64,000 nucleotides of DNA, taken from Congeria kusceri. Lineage: Eukaryota > Mollusca > Bivalvia > Myida > Dreissenidae. Shown piece after piece: positions 32,440 to 45,473 of the stretch. The stretch's first letter is position 1. Each line of letters begins with the position of its first letter. The notes beneath the pieces were generated by a model that made no database searches, was not told where the DNA came from, and worked only from the letters and a program-made list of their open reading frames with translations. The position numbers and the translations under genes were made by a program. The DNA lies in assembly GCA_027627225.1 (NCBI GenBank), contig CM051029.1, forward strand, positions 75,109,578 through 75,173,577, written 5' to 3'.

Positions 32440-32760
32440 TACGAATAATGAAACTCCAGAGACATCACCGGGAGAGAAACCTTAATTACCATTCATTAGT
32501 CCTTTATTTGAGGCAAGTGACCGATTGCCTATACAATACGGGACAATACATACAACACACCACAAACACAAAAATGATTATAACTGGAGTCACCGCCTTG
32601 GAACGGTCAACGCAAATCATTGGGGGTTTAAACCGGGTTAAAGGCATTCCGAACCTCACATTTAGCACAGAATTAATCATAAAACACGCACTTGTAAATA
32701 AACTTTAACCTCATAGCACTACAATTTAAATTATATTGTTATAAAAGGGAATATTAACTG
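32440..32760 (-). repeat. Palindrome-family repeat, copy 3 (reverse orientation)
   Basis: The reverse complement matches 24360-24560 (GTGCTATGAGGTTAAAGTTT, CGGTTTAAACC, GGTGACTCCAGTTATAATCA) and continues into the TCTCTCCCGG segment shared with 2990-3095. The outer inverted end seen in the other copies is missing, so it is truncated. The ORF at 32415-32708 is inside the repeat. Confidence 0.65.
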
Positions 32761-33859
32761 AATTAACTGCGTGTGAATTACGTGCGGTTTGCATTATCCT
32801 AACTTAATTACACGCAATATTGTCATAGCAAAAGTGTTGGAACACATTTAAACCTCTCACCGATATGTTAAAGACATTTAAACTATAACAACTATTATAT
32901 AAATATCATAGGCAGTTGATGGGTATAGTAGATATTGCATCACAAAGAGAGCGATGTCAACCTAGGCGAAGGCGTTACAGCGAAGGCGTTACACACGCTT
33001 TATAATTTTATCCGTTTCAAATGATGATTTTTCATAAACGACACAGTAATTTCAATGTAGTTCTTGTTCAGGAGTGTTATTTCGCTTGTGTTTTTTGTAT
33101 TTTTCTTTTTGTGATCCATGACAAAAAAATAAAAATCGTCAATTTTCTCTATCTGTGGACAGGTCCCTTTCATGGATAAGTTCTAGTATGCGTATAATAT
33201 TTGTATGAATTTAGGGTATATTGCATACTCGACGTATTTATTTTTGTCACACATTTTAATAAGACTTAAACTTATGAGGTTCCAACTGGACCAGCAGAGG
33301 TGTTCACATTAAACTTTATATATTGTCATCAGTCAATGCCCATGGCGATTTAGTGCTTGATAAAGAAAAATATACTTTTTTAAGAATAGTGACACGTTAT
33401 ACTATTTGAACAAAAAGAAATATGTATATGCAATTCTCTAGATATATGATCTTTATATAAATATCTGTTAAACATTAGTTGATAGAGCTCTGTTTTAATT
33501 ATTCATAAAAATGAACAACATAGTAAATTGTCATTTTAACACTTGGAACAATACATTGTTCGTGTCAGGAAAATCAATGACACTACATCAGGCCAACACT
33601 ATTGTTGAAAGTGATTAAGCTGTCGCCTAGTTTCATTACTTCACAATCATTCAGAAATTACGAATCGAATGTACCGTACACGCCCATCGGTTTTTAAATA
33701 TGTCGAGTTGTTGAAAAGTAACAATAGAACAGAACTTATCAATCTTTGTATATTTATAAAAGAAGCTTTGAGTGTACGTACTGCATTCCATAACACTTTT
33801 GCCTAATGCTCATCTCCATTACAAACATGTTTATTATCTTATATTTCAGATAGCAAATA

Positions 33860-34061
33860 AAATAAGCATATACAATTATATACAAATATGTTAGGTTAAT
33901 ATGTTATATATTGAATAACTAATCTTAAATATGTGTATTATTTAATATCCAAAACATTGTTAACTCATGCATTTCACGTTGACATTGTAATTATATTATT
34001 TAATGTGTTGTAGACGATGTACAATGTATAAGTCTGAAATAAACATCCTATCCTATCCTAT
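33860..34061 (+). mobile_element. LINE 3' end with AATAAA and (TCCTA)n tail
   Basis: GTATAAGTCTGAAATAAACA (AATAAA at 34038-34043) is followed at once by three TCCTA repeats (34046-34060). A polyadenylation-like signal directly before a short pentamer array is the usual 3' end of CR1/RTE/L2-type LINEs. The 5' limit is uncertain and no coding remnant is visible. Confidence 0.5.
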
Positions 34062-36288
34062 GATAATAAACCTATATAACTTCAACTCTAAACATCGAGT
34101 ATACGGTGTTCGAGTCAAACATATAAACTGTACATTTAATATAGTAATATGCAAACTGTATTCAAACTTTTAAAAAATAGTGTCGCTTTTAAAACGCTTT
34201 TATTTTGGTAATCATTTATGCAAATTGTTTTCACGACACTTATGTTCTATTTATCTTGCTACTAACCCAAACATTGACCTAATAAAGCGGTGACCGTATA
34301 AACTTGTTGATATCCGGCAGTAGATCACGTGCCTGTGACATACCGTCAATAGGTATTCCTACGCGCCGGATAACAACATTATCGATAATGACACAGTATA
34401 AAGTCTACTTACCAGAGTTTTATCGATACAAACTTTGTGTTGTCTAGTTTGACAGAGTTAAACAACAAACTCTTTTAAAAACCAATATAATCTGGTTTAA
34501 AACAAAATCAAATTTACTACGCCATTTTCGTGTAGTACTGACATCAGCAAATAAGATTTATTTACATTTTACTTTCGCTTTTTGAAAAAGGTGATTGAGA
34601 TATAGAGAACTAATTTTTTCCGGGTAGTACGCATACATGCAAGCGAGTTATTAGGTTGAGGCCGGTCTAGATTTTTTTTAAATTTTAACCTTTAATTAGT
34701 GTTTGGTGTTTTTAAATTTAATTGAATAGAAATCAGGATAAATAGAATACAAGGGAGGTGCCTGGAAGGAGAAAGTTTATCCGGTTCGGCCCGCTAAAGC
34801 TCGCCCTATTTTCATTTTCTACGCTACACCGGATAAACTTTTTTCCATCCCGGCACCAACCATGTATTTTAGCGTTGTGGTTATCATATATATATATTTA
34901 CATTGCATAGGCATTTGAATATGGAAGGGGTATGCATTCATAATCGTATGAACGCAATGCCTTATCACCGGCGTAGTAATATATGTGCGTCCTATTTTTA
35001 TGCATATTATATTTCGACTAGAATATTTACATGAACTAAGATGTCTTATACTGTTCAATGTTACTCTTTTTGCATTTATTGTTGACGTTGGATTAAATGT
35101 TTTTATAATTAATATACATGAACATTTCGTTCCAGTTCTTCTTCTACAAAAATCTATTTGACATTTTTTTCACTTTTGCTTGATAGTATTCTAGCATGCA
35201 AGGTCTACAAGTAATATTATTAAACAATGCCATTTCGCTAGCAAGTAATATGTACATGTTATGGTTTTTTAGGTAAACATTACTCTTCTTAGAAGCGACC
35301 ACTGAAAATTTCCATGACGTATAATCGGTTCAGGAACGTAGCTTTAAAATGGATATGATTTCACATTGATGTGTCTATTTGCTAGGTGCATTTAGATCGT
35401 CTAATTTATTGTGCATTTATATCACAATAAATAATGTTGAATTGTTTAACAAGTACAATAATAAAAAATGCATTTTGAGATTTATATTAAAATCTTATCC
35501 TTTCTAATACAAGTTATGCCCAAGCAAAGACAAGAGCTTAAATACGCCCGCGCGGATGCTATTGATCGATGACCTAGCTTACACGTCATCACTTGTTTAG
35601 TGATGTCATTTGTGGATTGTTTTGCATTTTTCTCGCCGAGTGAAAATTTGTGTATATGGTGTGGATTTAAAGCATTTAAAAGCATGTAAGTGTCCATCTG
35701 TTGTGTTAATAATAAAACAGGATTATCCAGGATCTGTTTAAATCTCAGCCTAGAAATTGTGTGATTTTAAAGTGTCAGAACTCAACTGTGGTAGATTCTA
35801 TACAAGTATTCATGATGTGGATTTACTGTCTTGCTAACAAAGCACCTCTTATTTTATATTAATCATTCTAAAGCATTAATAATGTTTGGTGCTTGTTGGC
35901 TACAGTATACCGGCCGAAATAGCAGTTGTTCTTCTTGATGTCACAGGTATTTTTGCATTTGTGTAAGTTACTTTTTTAGTTGTGTGGCGATATGATTTAT
36001 GCAAGGAAATTAAAAATGTTATGACTCATAATGTTTACATTAAATTTCATTTGTCGCAGAAAATTGAATGTAAAATAAGGAGAAAATGACATTTTTGTAG
36101 GGAACTATTTTATTAATCGTAGTTTGCATTCGATTTTGTGTAGTTCGGTTACAAGTAGCGGTACTTCGCTGTTCCGATAAGAAAACTGCTATGCGCGATA
36201 TTTCTCTTAGAATGGCAATGAAATGCATGTTAAACGAAAATAATATAAAGGAATGCTATGAAATCATCCCAAATATCATGTAAATATA
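34062..36288. other. Non-coding stretch with a CRE-rich patch
   Basis: No supported gene. A short hairpin (AGTTTATCCGGT at about 34774, complement ACCGGATAAACT at about 34828) is present. At 35550-35690 a CG-richer patch carries ACGTCATCAC and TGATGTCATTT, and it ends AAAGCAT|GTAAGTG, a good donor. This could be a promoter and first exon, but no partner exon was found. Confidence 0.3.
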
Positions 36289-36441
36289 AGGATTGAAATT
36301 AATTTTGGTTGCGTTCATGCGATTATGAACGCAATGGTCAAACTGGCAAATTATCCATGAAGCGCAAGCGCATCATGGATTTGCCAGTTTGACTATTGCG
36401 TTCATAATCGCATGAACGCATCCAAAATTAAAATCAATCCT
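36289..36441. repeat. Near-perfect palindrome with about 75-bp arms
   Basis: The left arm (AAGGATTGAAATTAATTTTG…CATGAAGCGC) and right arm are complementary with only a few mismatches and almost no loop. The sub-motif GCGTTCATGCGATTATGAAC appears in both arms. A related fragment, CATTCATAATCGTATGAACG, occurs at 34935-34954. Confidence 0.8.
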
Positions 36442-39400
36442 TAAGTTAGGATGGAAGGCTTTTACAAAGTTGAATACATTCAAGTCCAAGGAGTTGTGTG
36501 GAAGATTTATTCGAAACAACAAACAAACAGAGAAGGAATAATAAACACTGGCAAAAAGTGTTCATTATTTAGTTAAAAGCTAATTTATTGCGTATTCATC
36601 AAACTAAAACTTCATGACATGTTACTAGCTTTACTAATGAGGATTTTAATCTATATTGTTGTAAATGACACAACCAAAGCTGTCATTTTATCTCTTAAAT
36701 TTTCACCGCGTTGTCAACGTGTCCATTTTACATTTATCATTAGCCGCACACCTCCCTGTCATACAAATTTAACAAGACGGGCTGACAGAATTCTCAAGAG
36801 GCTTTGTTGTAGGTTGATATTTGTTGTTATTACCTACTTTACTATATAAATGATAATTAATCGTTTTTAACTGTTTACCACTTTGCTGAAACAAGCTCCT
36901 CCCAACAGGCAACATTTTGTTATGTTTCATGGTTTTGTTTCGTTATGTTGCCCTCATCATAATTCAAACGGGGGAAACCTATGCAGAACGTTGCGCAATG
37001 TAATTTTATAGCAAACCTCACTGTTACTGACTATTACAAGCAGCTATACTGATTGTTATATTGTGTAGTTGTGAGTCAACGCATGAAATAAAACATATAT
37101 TTCATGGTCATTTTAGTACTGTCAAATAGTTTCCTTCAGTATCGGGGGCATCATCTTGGACTGTTGCCCTGAGGCCGTTAGGCTGTTGCTCCCTCTAATT
37201 CAGGTAAACAATCTGAATGCTTCCAAATGCTAAAGAACTATATGTATAATGTTAGTTTAGAAGCACATCAAAACCACAATTGATACTAACGTCTTATGAA
37301 TATATGCATGTTTTCGGACAACAGTTTATCGTACGAGTTATCATGTACGGTTATATGCAATACACTACTACACTGTCGGGTACTATCCATTGGTTTAGAT
37401 TCTCATAGTTGCCATGTGCATTAGACATCTGCGTAGTTCTGTACAAACTTGATCAACATGCAATTCCGTCGCTGGATGTTTAATGAACGTTTGGTGAATA
37501 TTATGTCTACGAAATGAACGATACTCGTAGGTGTTATGCCGTTACACACATGCCTGTTTTAATCAAAATAAACAAAAGTAGGGAAAAATTTTACCTGCGA
37601 ATTAATGAGAATTGTCTTTTAGAGAATTATTACCATCGCAAAATCCTATTTAAATAATCTTAATTACTCAATCTACGTTCGTTTACACACGTCTACAGAC
37701 GTTTAATATAAATATAAAGGGTTTCCAGACATAAGATTTTGGATAATTAGTATATTCAGTAAACTTTATATAAATAATATTGCAAGCGTTTTTCCTGCGA
37801 TAGTTAAATAATTTCGGTATCAAACTGGCATTACTTGTTGTTTTTTTGTTGTTGTTTTTTTAACGTCAATTATTTTCATGGTTTTAAAACATGTTTGCAT
37901 AATACATACTCTTAGATGGCTATATTGTCTATTTAAATAAAAGTTGTTGCGCATTTTGTATTGCTTGCACTTACATTTAAAACTTAACATTTAAAAATGT
38001 CTGTTTTAAAATAACATATAATAATGTTGATGCCATTATTATTCTCAATTTGTATATTATATTTAATTATGGCTGTGTAATAAATCATCATTACAAGTTG
38101 TTCATTTAAAAGTATTGTGTTTATTTGTTGCAGATTGTTGAATATCAAATGACCTGTTTTGGGATTAAATATATGAATATCTTTGATTCTCCAATTTGTG
38201 AACTCAAACGCTTAATATAGCTTCGACAAACTAAATGTTTACAATTAGTACAAGGTTAAGATCAGTTTTTGGTTTTCTAATGTACGGAAGGCTGCTTTTG
38301 CAATTACATTTCATTATTGAGTTAGATGTCAGTGCGTGAGACAGGATAAAAGCTAGACAAACATGTATGTTTCCTAGTAATTCGTCACGACGTCATATAT
38401 TAAAATCCCGAGCGCGCGCTGTTCCACGTACTGTGTTGTTTCATATAAATATTATGCGATTTATTGGCTCGTCCAGTTTGATATATCACCTGTGCAATGG
38501 TCCAAATATAGCACCGTATTGTACAGCATTCTGTTAAATGACCTAATGTAATTAAATGATCGAGGATGAATATTACGATAATATCTTACATTTTACTCCT
38601 AGGAGAATGTTAAGATCGCTCATATTCATAAACACGAACGTTATCAATTATTTTTTTATTTGACATGTGCTATATATTATATCTCACCCAAAAATACAGT
38701 GATATTCCAAAATTCAAAAAATAATAAACGTAGTGCTCAACTGCTTATTTTGATTATACCACAATCATGTGCCATATTTTAAAACTCGGCTGCAATAGAG
38801 ACACTATACATTTCCCCGAATTTCGATCAGTATTATTGATAGGCATTTTACTAACGGGATTGCGCAGATTGCCTCATCACTCAAATTTAAATATGCCGAC
38901 TTCACACAATGATTGTAAATGAAAATAACGTGATACAACATAGCTAATCGTATGTAGCATGGTGATAATAATGGTGATTGCATAAGTATAATACGTCAGA
39001 TGGCAAAATTTCAATAAAACACATCGCGTGTACATAATTAATTATTCATGTTTGAAGTGTTGCACATCAGAATTTCAAACCGGGGTTTATTCGGATTTAT
39101 ACAACGTTGAGTGAACACGATTTCTATATGAAGTACCGTATTATTCGGTTGTTTTACACTCAATTGTGAAAGATTAATAACGCGCAGAAAACAAAAACCC
39201 GGACTCCATAAATGAGGGTCAGTTTTAGGTTATTGGTATCGCGAAATAGTAACAAATTCATAATAAAATTAATTACCTTTTTTCATTAATATTCAGATCG
39301 CATTGCTGAATCGATTATTTACATATACGTCAACTTCACCTAAACTTATTAAAGCGGCAACTTACAAGAGTTAGTATATTGATATATCAACATGTATATT

Positions 39401-41282
39401 AGTACAAATACTTTGGTTTGATTACACTAGTTCGCCCTGAATAGCAAACAGCGCGTTACATACTATAATATACCATTCATTTCTAAGTAGGAACTGACTT
39501 CATTTGTAGATAATCGATCATTCTTCTATATATGTACTTCTGTATATAATTACGAACAAACACATATGGTTGATAAAACGGATGGTCTTAGATTTTCAAA
39601 GCATTCCAACAGAAACAAATGTAAATAAATAGTAAATGTAGAAGTCTGTATGGAATACTAACTATACATGGTAGGTCATGAGTTGAAGACACGCTTAGAA
39701 AATAAATTGAAAATACGGTATTGCGATCTTTGTGTCCTTTTACTAATCCTCTTGTTAACTCGAGTTAAGATTAAACACAATATAACAGTAATTGAATGTT
39801 TAGTTCCTTTTAAACCCGCTTTCCGCGTCCGAAATATTGGCATTGTCCGGCGTGAACAGATAACGGGCACGATTTTTAGGGTGCACGGCGTTGGTCAACC
39901 GGGTATCTGCCGATTGTCCAAGTTTAAAAAAGGGATGCTCTCAACCGGTTAAGCATTTTAGCAAAATAAACATATCACGGCAAGCGTTGACATGAATATT
40001 TCCGTTTTCAATACAGTGCAAAAATGACAAATTATGACAATCCGCGGTTTATCGAATCCGAGCTCAATCGCGCGATTATATCAAAAAATAGCACGTGTTT
40101 CCGTAGCATTCTCAATCTTCGGATTGTTTAAGACAAACGGTTTATCCACGGTTTGTGTTATCCTGTATTAATTCTTCGAAAGCAATCGGTAGGTGTACAC
40201 GCTGATGTACATTGTCAGTAAATATTTGACTTTCGTAATAAGGCCTAGGCCAAAAGGTGCTAATTTTTTTGTTCTATCTTAGAACAGGAAACTGTGATAT
40301 AGTATTAGCTAAAAATATTATGTTAAATCACCTGACAATAAAAAATACAAAAATGATTCTACTGAAGGAAGAAACTTGTCATGATGAAAAAAATGAAACA
40401 ATCATACTAGTAAATCGTATATTAGTCAATACAGTTAACATGAATTAATGTTTTAACATATCGGTATGCTTACTAGTATTGACATATGCTATGGGCTTTC
40501 AATTTATGCGTCACGCGTCGTTTTTATTGAAAGTACTGCACTAAGAAGCATATTGTAGATAATATAGAAGGGCCGGTTCACAGATTGACTTATTGACACA
40601 TTTCCAACTTTTTGTCACATACAGTGTTCCAAATATGATATATATTCATACCCGGCACCTGCCCCAATGTCAAAAGCATATGCTGCTTAATAACACATAT
40701 TTGCGTGTTGATAAATCGCGTATCCAATTCGTAGCACTATGAATGTTGCATTTGAACTTAATTAACTTAATGAACGTGAGTGTTAAAACCTGTGAATAAA
40801 TCGGAAATTCAGTGAAATATTAAATAAAAGGGCACGAACTATATACTAGATTATCTTACGCTTCGTCACTGAGACAGTAGAACATATTTAAATTATGACG
40901 TAATTCAGAAACGCTCAATGCACCCGATGACGTCATAATCTTAACACGAACAGAAGTTAAAGCTGCTTATCCACCATATTTAAACGACAAAATTTGTAAC
41001 GATGAAAGAAAATCATAGTGTGCGTACCTCTTATTATATTGCGTACGATATGTGACTGAACTAAACATTCGCAAATATGTAGAGTTAATTCATAGTAATA
41101 AACCTTCATAAAGCTGTCGGGCGAAATATCGAACAAATAGTGTGTTTTTTTCTGTGAGTAAACATTCTCCACAAACAAAATATATACATTGTATTTATTT
41201 ATTTCAGGACACATAAAACGGTTTTCTGGGCATTTATGTTTCGATCGCATACAGCGCAAAAAATATTCATATGGGAATTATA
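36442..41282. other. Long AT-rich non-coding stretch, nothing recognised
   Basis: ORFs of 60-100 codons (for example 36619-36849, 39668-39952, 40957-41259) have no recognisable motif and no coding-like composition. A small CG-richer patch lies at 38385-38440. No repeat family shared with the rest of the window was noticed. Confidence 0.4.
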
Positions 41283-42016
41283 GAACGCTGAGGACGGCTA
41301 TGAAGAATGTAGTCTTCGCATAGCGTCCCGACAGCGCTACTATGCAAATAATAAAAAGTCGGAGATGTCGGGACGCTATCTGGAGGTGTCGGAACGCTGT
41401 TGGTACGCTGTCCTAAGAATCTGGAATTATCGGGACATGTTTGGCGTGTTCGGCTAAGCAATCCCGACAGTTAAGGTTTTCCCTTGACATTCGGGAGACA
41501 CAGCCGAGTGTGTATAGTCGGGACTGTGTCGGGATAGATTCGGCTGTATGGGTTTAAATTTGGGACGGTGTCGGGACGTTATCGGGACATTGTCGGGAAA
41601 CTGTCGGATCGAATTCGGGAGAATCGGGACGCTGTCGGGACTCTTTCGAAACGCTATCAAAACGCCGTCTGGACGCTGTCGGGACACAATCGATCTTATG
41701 ATCAGAAATTGAATTTCGAGCCCCGAATCTCAGCAGCTCAGAATATTGTCCCGACTTTTGACATATTTGATTTGGGACGCTGTCGGCTGAAGAACGGCAG
41801 CAAAAATCAGGAATGTGTGACTGAGGCATTAAGGGAAAACCTGCACTGTCTGGAGTGCTTGGCCGAAATGATTCCCGATTCTCAGGACAGCGTTCCGAAA
41901 GCGTCCAGACATCTCCAGACAGCGTCCCGATATTCTCGACTTTTTTATTATTTGTATCGTAGCGCTGTCGGAACGCTGTCGGGAACCATAATCAAGAATG
42001 TGTGACTGAGGCTTTA
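41283..42016. repeat. Foldback MITE rich in GGGACGCTGTCGG, copy 1
   Basis: It is full of short words (CGGGACGCTGTC, TCGGGACA) in both orientations. The right end ATCAAGAATGTGTGACTGAG inverted matches the ends of the second copy at 55462. The right 200 bp (41830-42016) is an inverted copy of the left part (CCGACAGCGCTACTATGCAA / TTGTATCGTAGCGCTGTCGG). A second internal end (AATCAGGAATGTGTGACTGA at 41806) suggests two elements or an internal duplication. ORFs here are artefacts. Confidence 0.75.
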
Positions 42017-42659
42017 GTAATAGTAGTAGATTAAATACTAATAGCTAAAGACATAGATGTAGTTGTATGATTTGTTGTCGTAGTCGTCGTTTTATCGTCA
42101 CCATCATAGCTGTTGTAATTGTTAATGTCGTTGTTATAGCAGTTGTCACAGTAGTAGCCATATTGGTACCAATATAGATTGTATTTAATGTCGTTGCTGT
42201 TGCTGTTAATGCTGTTATAATGTTAATTTTGGCTTACGAAATAAGGAATCCCTATCAACTTAACACAAATTAGAATCATGTAACAATAACACGCTTTACG
42301 AGGGCGGTATCGTACACAAGCCTTCGGGTTTCTTTGACGACTGCGAATTTGAACTGACTGCCACTATTTTTTTCCAATTTTACACCTGACATTTGCAATT
42401 TAAATTGAATCTCTGAGAAATAGTATTGTAGCTGCCATAAATAACAGCGTTTGCCTTATTTTATTAGCAAAATACTTCTTGACGACTCAAATAAAGACCT
42501 AGTTTGTAAGATACATAACAACAGCAAGGTCTAACAGTCAATCTATTTCGAATAAAAATAAAAACAGTGAGAGTCAATTTCAGACACTTTACTGAATGGA
42601 TAACACCATGTTGTTATGACAATGTTATTCCAAAAATGATGCTGAAATTGCATTACAAT
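42017..42659. other. Non-coding stretch with imperfect GTT/GTC trinucleotides; 3' flank of lipocalin gene
   Basis: 42055-42220 is an imperfect GTT/GTC/GTA trinucleotide tract. The remainder is the presumed 3' UTR and flank of the - strand lipocalin. No AATAAA was found on the - strand near the stop. Confidence 0.4.
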
Positions 42660-44558
42660 CTAATCTTGAAGCCAGCGCAGGAAGTCGTCATGATTTTTTC
42701 CGTCTACTGGTCGAGCTTGCACTATTGGCTCCACCGGTGCCGCTGGTTCAAAGGGACCGACAGGTCCGGAGAGGGCGGATGGACCAATTGGTACTTTCGG
42801 AAGATCAGGCTGACACGCTGAAATAAACGACATAAAACAAATATTATTAATGTATGCACACTTGATCTTTCGCTTTGCATGTTGTTTGTAAAGTTATGCT
42901 TACTCATAGACATCCTTGCTGTTGTGGTAAAATGTGTATATGTGTATTTATGTATCATAATTAGTGTAATGTATGTATGTTCATTTCAATTAAAATTTAA
43001 TTGAATTGCAGATGACACTATGCATGCATTATCTATATGCATTGACATGTTGTATTATACTCATGGAATGTATGTATATTTGAATAAACTGCTGACATAT
43101 GACCATATATTGACATTAAACAATATACCATCACGTACGGTTTTCCTGAGGCACTTTCTGAAGTTCCACAAGCTTGATATTGAGTAGTTGTCCAAGGACA
43201 TGGTCAAGGGTTTTCCAGACGTGAGGGGTCGGGTGGCGATCGCGTGTCCTCACTGACAGCCATGGGTCGTCACATCGGTCTCCGAGAGCGTTCGGTTTGG
43301 TGCATCCCCAGGAAATACTGAACGTCTTGTAGTCAGTGGCAGCAACGATAAGACTTCCAGACCAAGTGTCGCCTGATTATTATGTGAACATTTTTAATAC
43401 GTCAATTTGATTGCATTTCGTTTTAATCATATTTTGTAAAATCACGCGTACAAAGACTGACAAAGGAAATGCAAAAGTATTTGAATTGTAACTATGAATG
43501 CCGGGTGTTTGTTCAGCTAGAGCTTCCTATTCTGAAAAGCCCAACAAAAGATATTACATATTGTAACCTCAAATATGTATATATATTCGTGCAATATTAT
43601 TATATATTCCATATTCTTAACGTTAGTTGAAATGTTTATCACCGATCAGGTCCTTGTTTGTGTAGTGGCCAGGGGCGACGCGATAGTAGATGGAGTTGAC
43701 AGTTGAGCAAACATCGCCGTTTCTGTAACATAAATGAAGCCCTTTATTACCATATATGATATTTACACTGTATACACTTTAAAGAAACTAACCTTTATAA
43801 TATAATTGTTATACAACGAGCGTGATCAATAAACAGCACTAGTTATATAATGGATCGTACTGTATAACGTTCACTTAGACGTTTCAGAAATGTATTGATG
43901 ATTTTATAGAAGATTTGCATCCATTTAAAACACTTCCCTCAGGATGTAAATGCAACACGTGTACGATATTGTTTTTTTTGTAACTCAAAGGAAACACTGA
44001 GTAAGCAGTGCAACACAATATGTCTGCAATACCACTTACTTTTAGAGTACTTATAATGGTATTGACTTTCTATGATAGTATCATCACAATTAATGCAGCT
44101 GTAAAATAAAACATCCTACCTCCAGGTCTCTGTGTTTGTGACGTAATCCTTGCCAGCAGAGAGCACCTGCTCGTAATCGGTGAACTTGTTGGAGCCGCTC
44201 CAGCTGCAGGAGGCCTTGCGAGCCTGAATGTACCACCGACCTTGGTGCTGAATAGGCAGAGTGTAAAAGTATAGTAAACATATGCTAATGTGAACATTTC
44301 CTGTTCTTTCATGCGAGTTCACCAATATTGTGTTCTATTTGATCGAACCCTATTTAATTATATGTCATTTAATGTGAATTACTTTCTTTGTTTTCAAGTG
44401 CAGTTTTTTAAGTGCATCTAAAAACTTTCCAAAGTGTAAGACATAATATTCACCAGATGTTCATTGAACTTCGGCGACGGTGGCGGCTGTGTGCCAAGCC
44501 TCTGCAGATCGATGCCTAATGCTAAAGGCAACAAGCAAAGGATCGCTAAGGAAAACAT
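42660..44558 (-). CDS. Secreted lipocalin, five coding exons
   Basis: Coding exons on the - strand: 44558-44454, 44247-44120, 43722-43643, 43372-43139, 42817-42660, all GT-AG, giving 234 residues. A signal peptide (MFSLAILCLLPLALG) is followed by a proline-rich start and then the lipocalin signatures. These are G-x-W as QGRWYIQARK (exon 2), TDY as WSGSLIVAATDYKTFSISWGCT (described here; exon 4), and the third region's Arg in WLSVRTRDRHP. Cysteines at SCSW, GCT, DRCDDPW and PCQPD can form the usual two disulphides. The last exon adds a proline/glycine-rich tail (GPSALSGPVGPFEPAAPVEP) absent from its neighbour. The family forms an eight-stranded barrel binding small hydrophobic ligands; the ligand here is unknown. 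It is a paralogue of the gene at 46530. Confidence 0.87.
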
Positions 44559-44889
44559 CCTGGAAAGAAGAACAACGGAAGTGATGACATCCAGGACGTG
44601 TGAACTTGAAAACACACATACAAAATACATCAAGCAACGAAAGATCACGTGTATATTTACTAGCTCAAAACCTACAACACAGAATACACATGTATGCAAG
44701 GACGTAACAACAAGAGCTTTCGGAGGACAGCGCGCTGAACTTTTCTTGTACTTTTCAGAGTTACAGGCATGGTTTTCTAAAATGAACTGTTTGTGTAACA
44801 GGGGTCAACTAAACAATGTTAATTTAGTTTTCGTTCTCGAGTTACTGAGTGGAAAGCATTGTTCGAAACAGTGACCTTGACTTTGATCC

Positions 44890-45250
44890 CATCCCCATAT
44901 AGGCAATCTAACTAGAGTGATCACAATTGTCCTATGGGTTTATTTAAATATAGGGAATACATGATTTTAGTTTGAATGAAAGCCCCTAGCCCATTCCTGA
45001 GAAACTAGTTTACCAAGAAACGCTAACCTATCCAAATAGCTCATATGTAAATCTTCTAATTTTGACAAAGTTCAAACTAGAATTACCAAACTTGGCCGAT
45101 ATATTCATTTTAATATATTGAATACAGTCATGGTAAATAAATGTTTTAAATTTAAATGAAAGACATCAAGCTTTTCCTAAGAAACTAGCTTATTGAAAAA
45201 TTTTAGCCTAGCCAGGACGCCAACGCCGAAAAAGCTAAAAAGCTCATTTT
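44890..45250 (+). repeat. Satellite-like repeat ending in 'GACGCCAACGCCG', copy 2
   Basis: Two imperfect units share 'CCTATGGGTTTATTTAAATA', 'GAAACTAGTTTACC' and the end CCAGGACGCCAACGCCG. It lies in the first intron of the - strand lipocalin. It is the same family and orientation (relative to the window) as 24790-25200. Confidence 0.7.
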
Positions 45251-45376
45251 TGGACTAATATGTAGCACATAAGACATAAAAGGTAGTATACAAATACTTC
45301 CATAAAGACACAATAAATAGCGGCAACTAATAACAAGCAATTGTATTATGGCAAGAGGAAACATAAGCAAACTTAC

Positions 45377-45404
45377 CTGGAATACTTGGAGCTTTTACAG
45401 CAAT
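45377..45404 (-). other. Putative 5' UTR exon of the - strand lipocalin
   Basis: Downstream of the TATA box the - strand reads GCTCCAAGTATTCCAG|GTAAGT, an excellent donor at 45376-45375. Splicing to TTCTTTCCAG|GATGTTTTC (44559) places the ATG one base into the next exon. The exon contains no ATG. The transcription start is only estimated. Confidence 0.6.
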
Positions 45405-45426
45405 TAATATAGTGAAATTAACGTTA

Positions 45427-45434
45427 TATTTATA
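45427..45434 (-). promoter_or_regulatory. TATA box of the - strand lipocalin
   Basis: TATAAATA on the - strand, about 50 bp upstream of the 5' UTR exon's donor site. The same octamer lies before the paralogue (46470-46477). Confidence 0.65.
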
Positions 45435-45473
45435 CAAAGGTTAACGTCAGTCAAATTAGAAACCCGCCTTCGG

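Noticed and set aside
35570..35690. Short exon-like frame (MSFVDCFAFF…) ending at a good GTAAGTG donor within a CRE-like patch
   Set aside because: No acceptor-linked partner exon with matching phase was found to the right; kept only as a note in the non-coding entry.
39668..39952. 94-codon ORF with mixed hydrophobic N-terminus
   Set aside because: No motif; the reverse strand is open over the same stretch, as expected for chance.
41554..42005. ORFs of 77-145 codons in both strands at the GGGACGCTGTCGG element
   Set aside because: The frames follow the short repeated words of a foldback repeat and are open in several frames at once.
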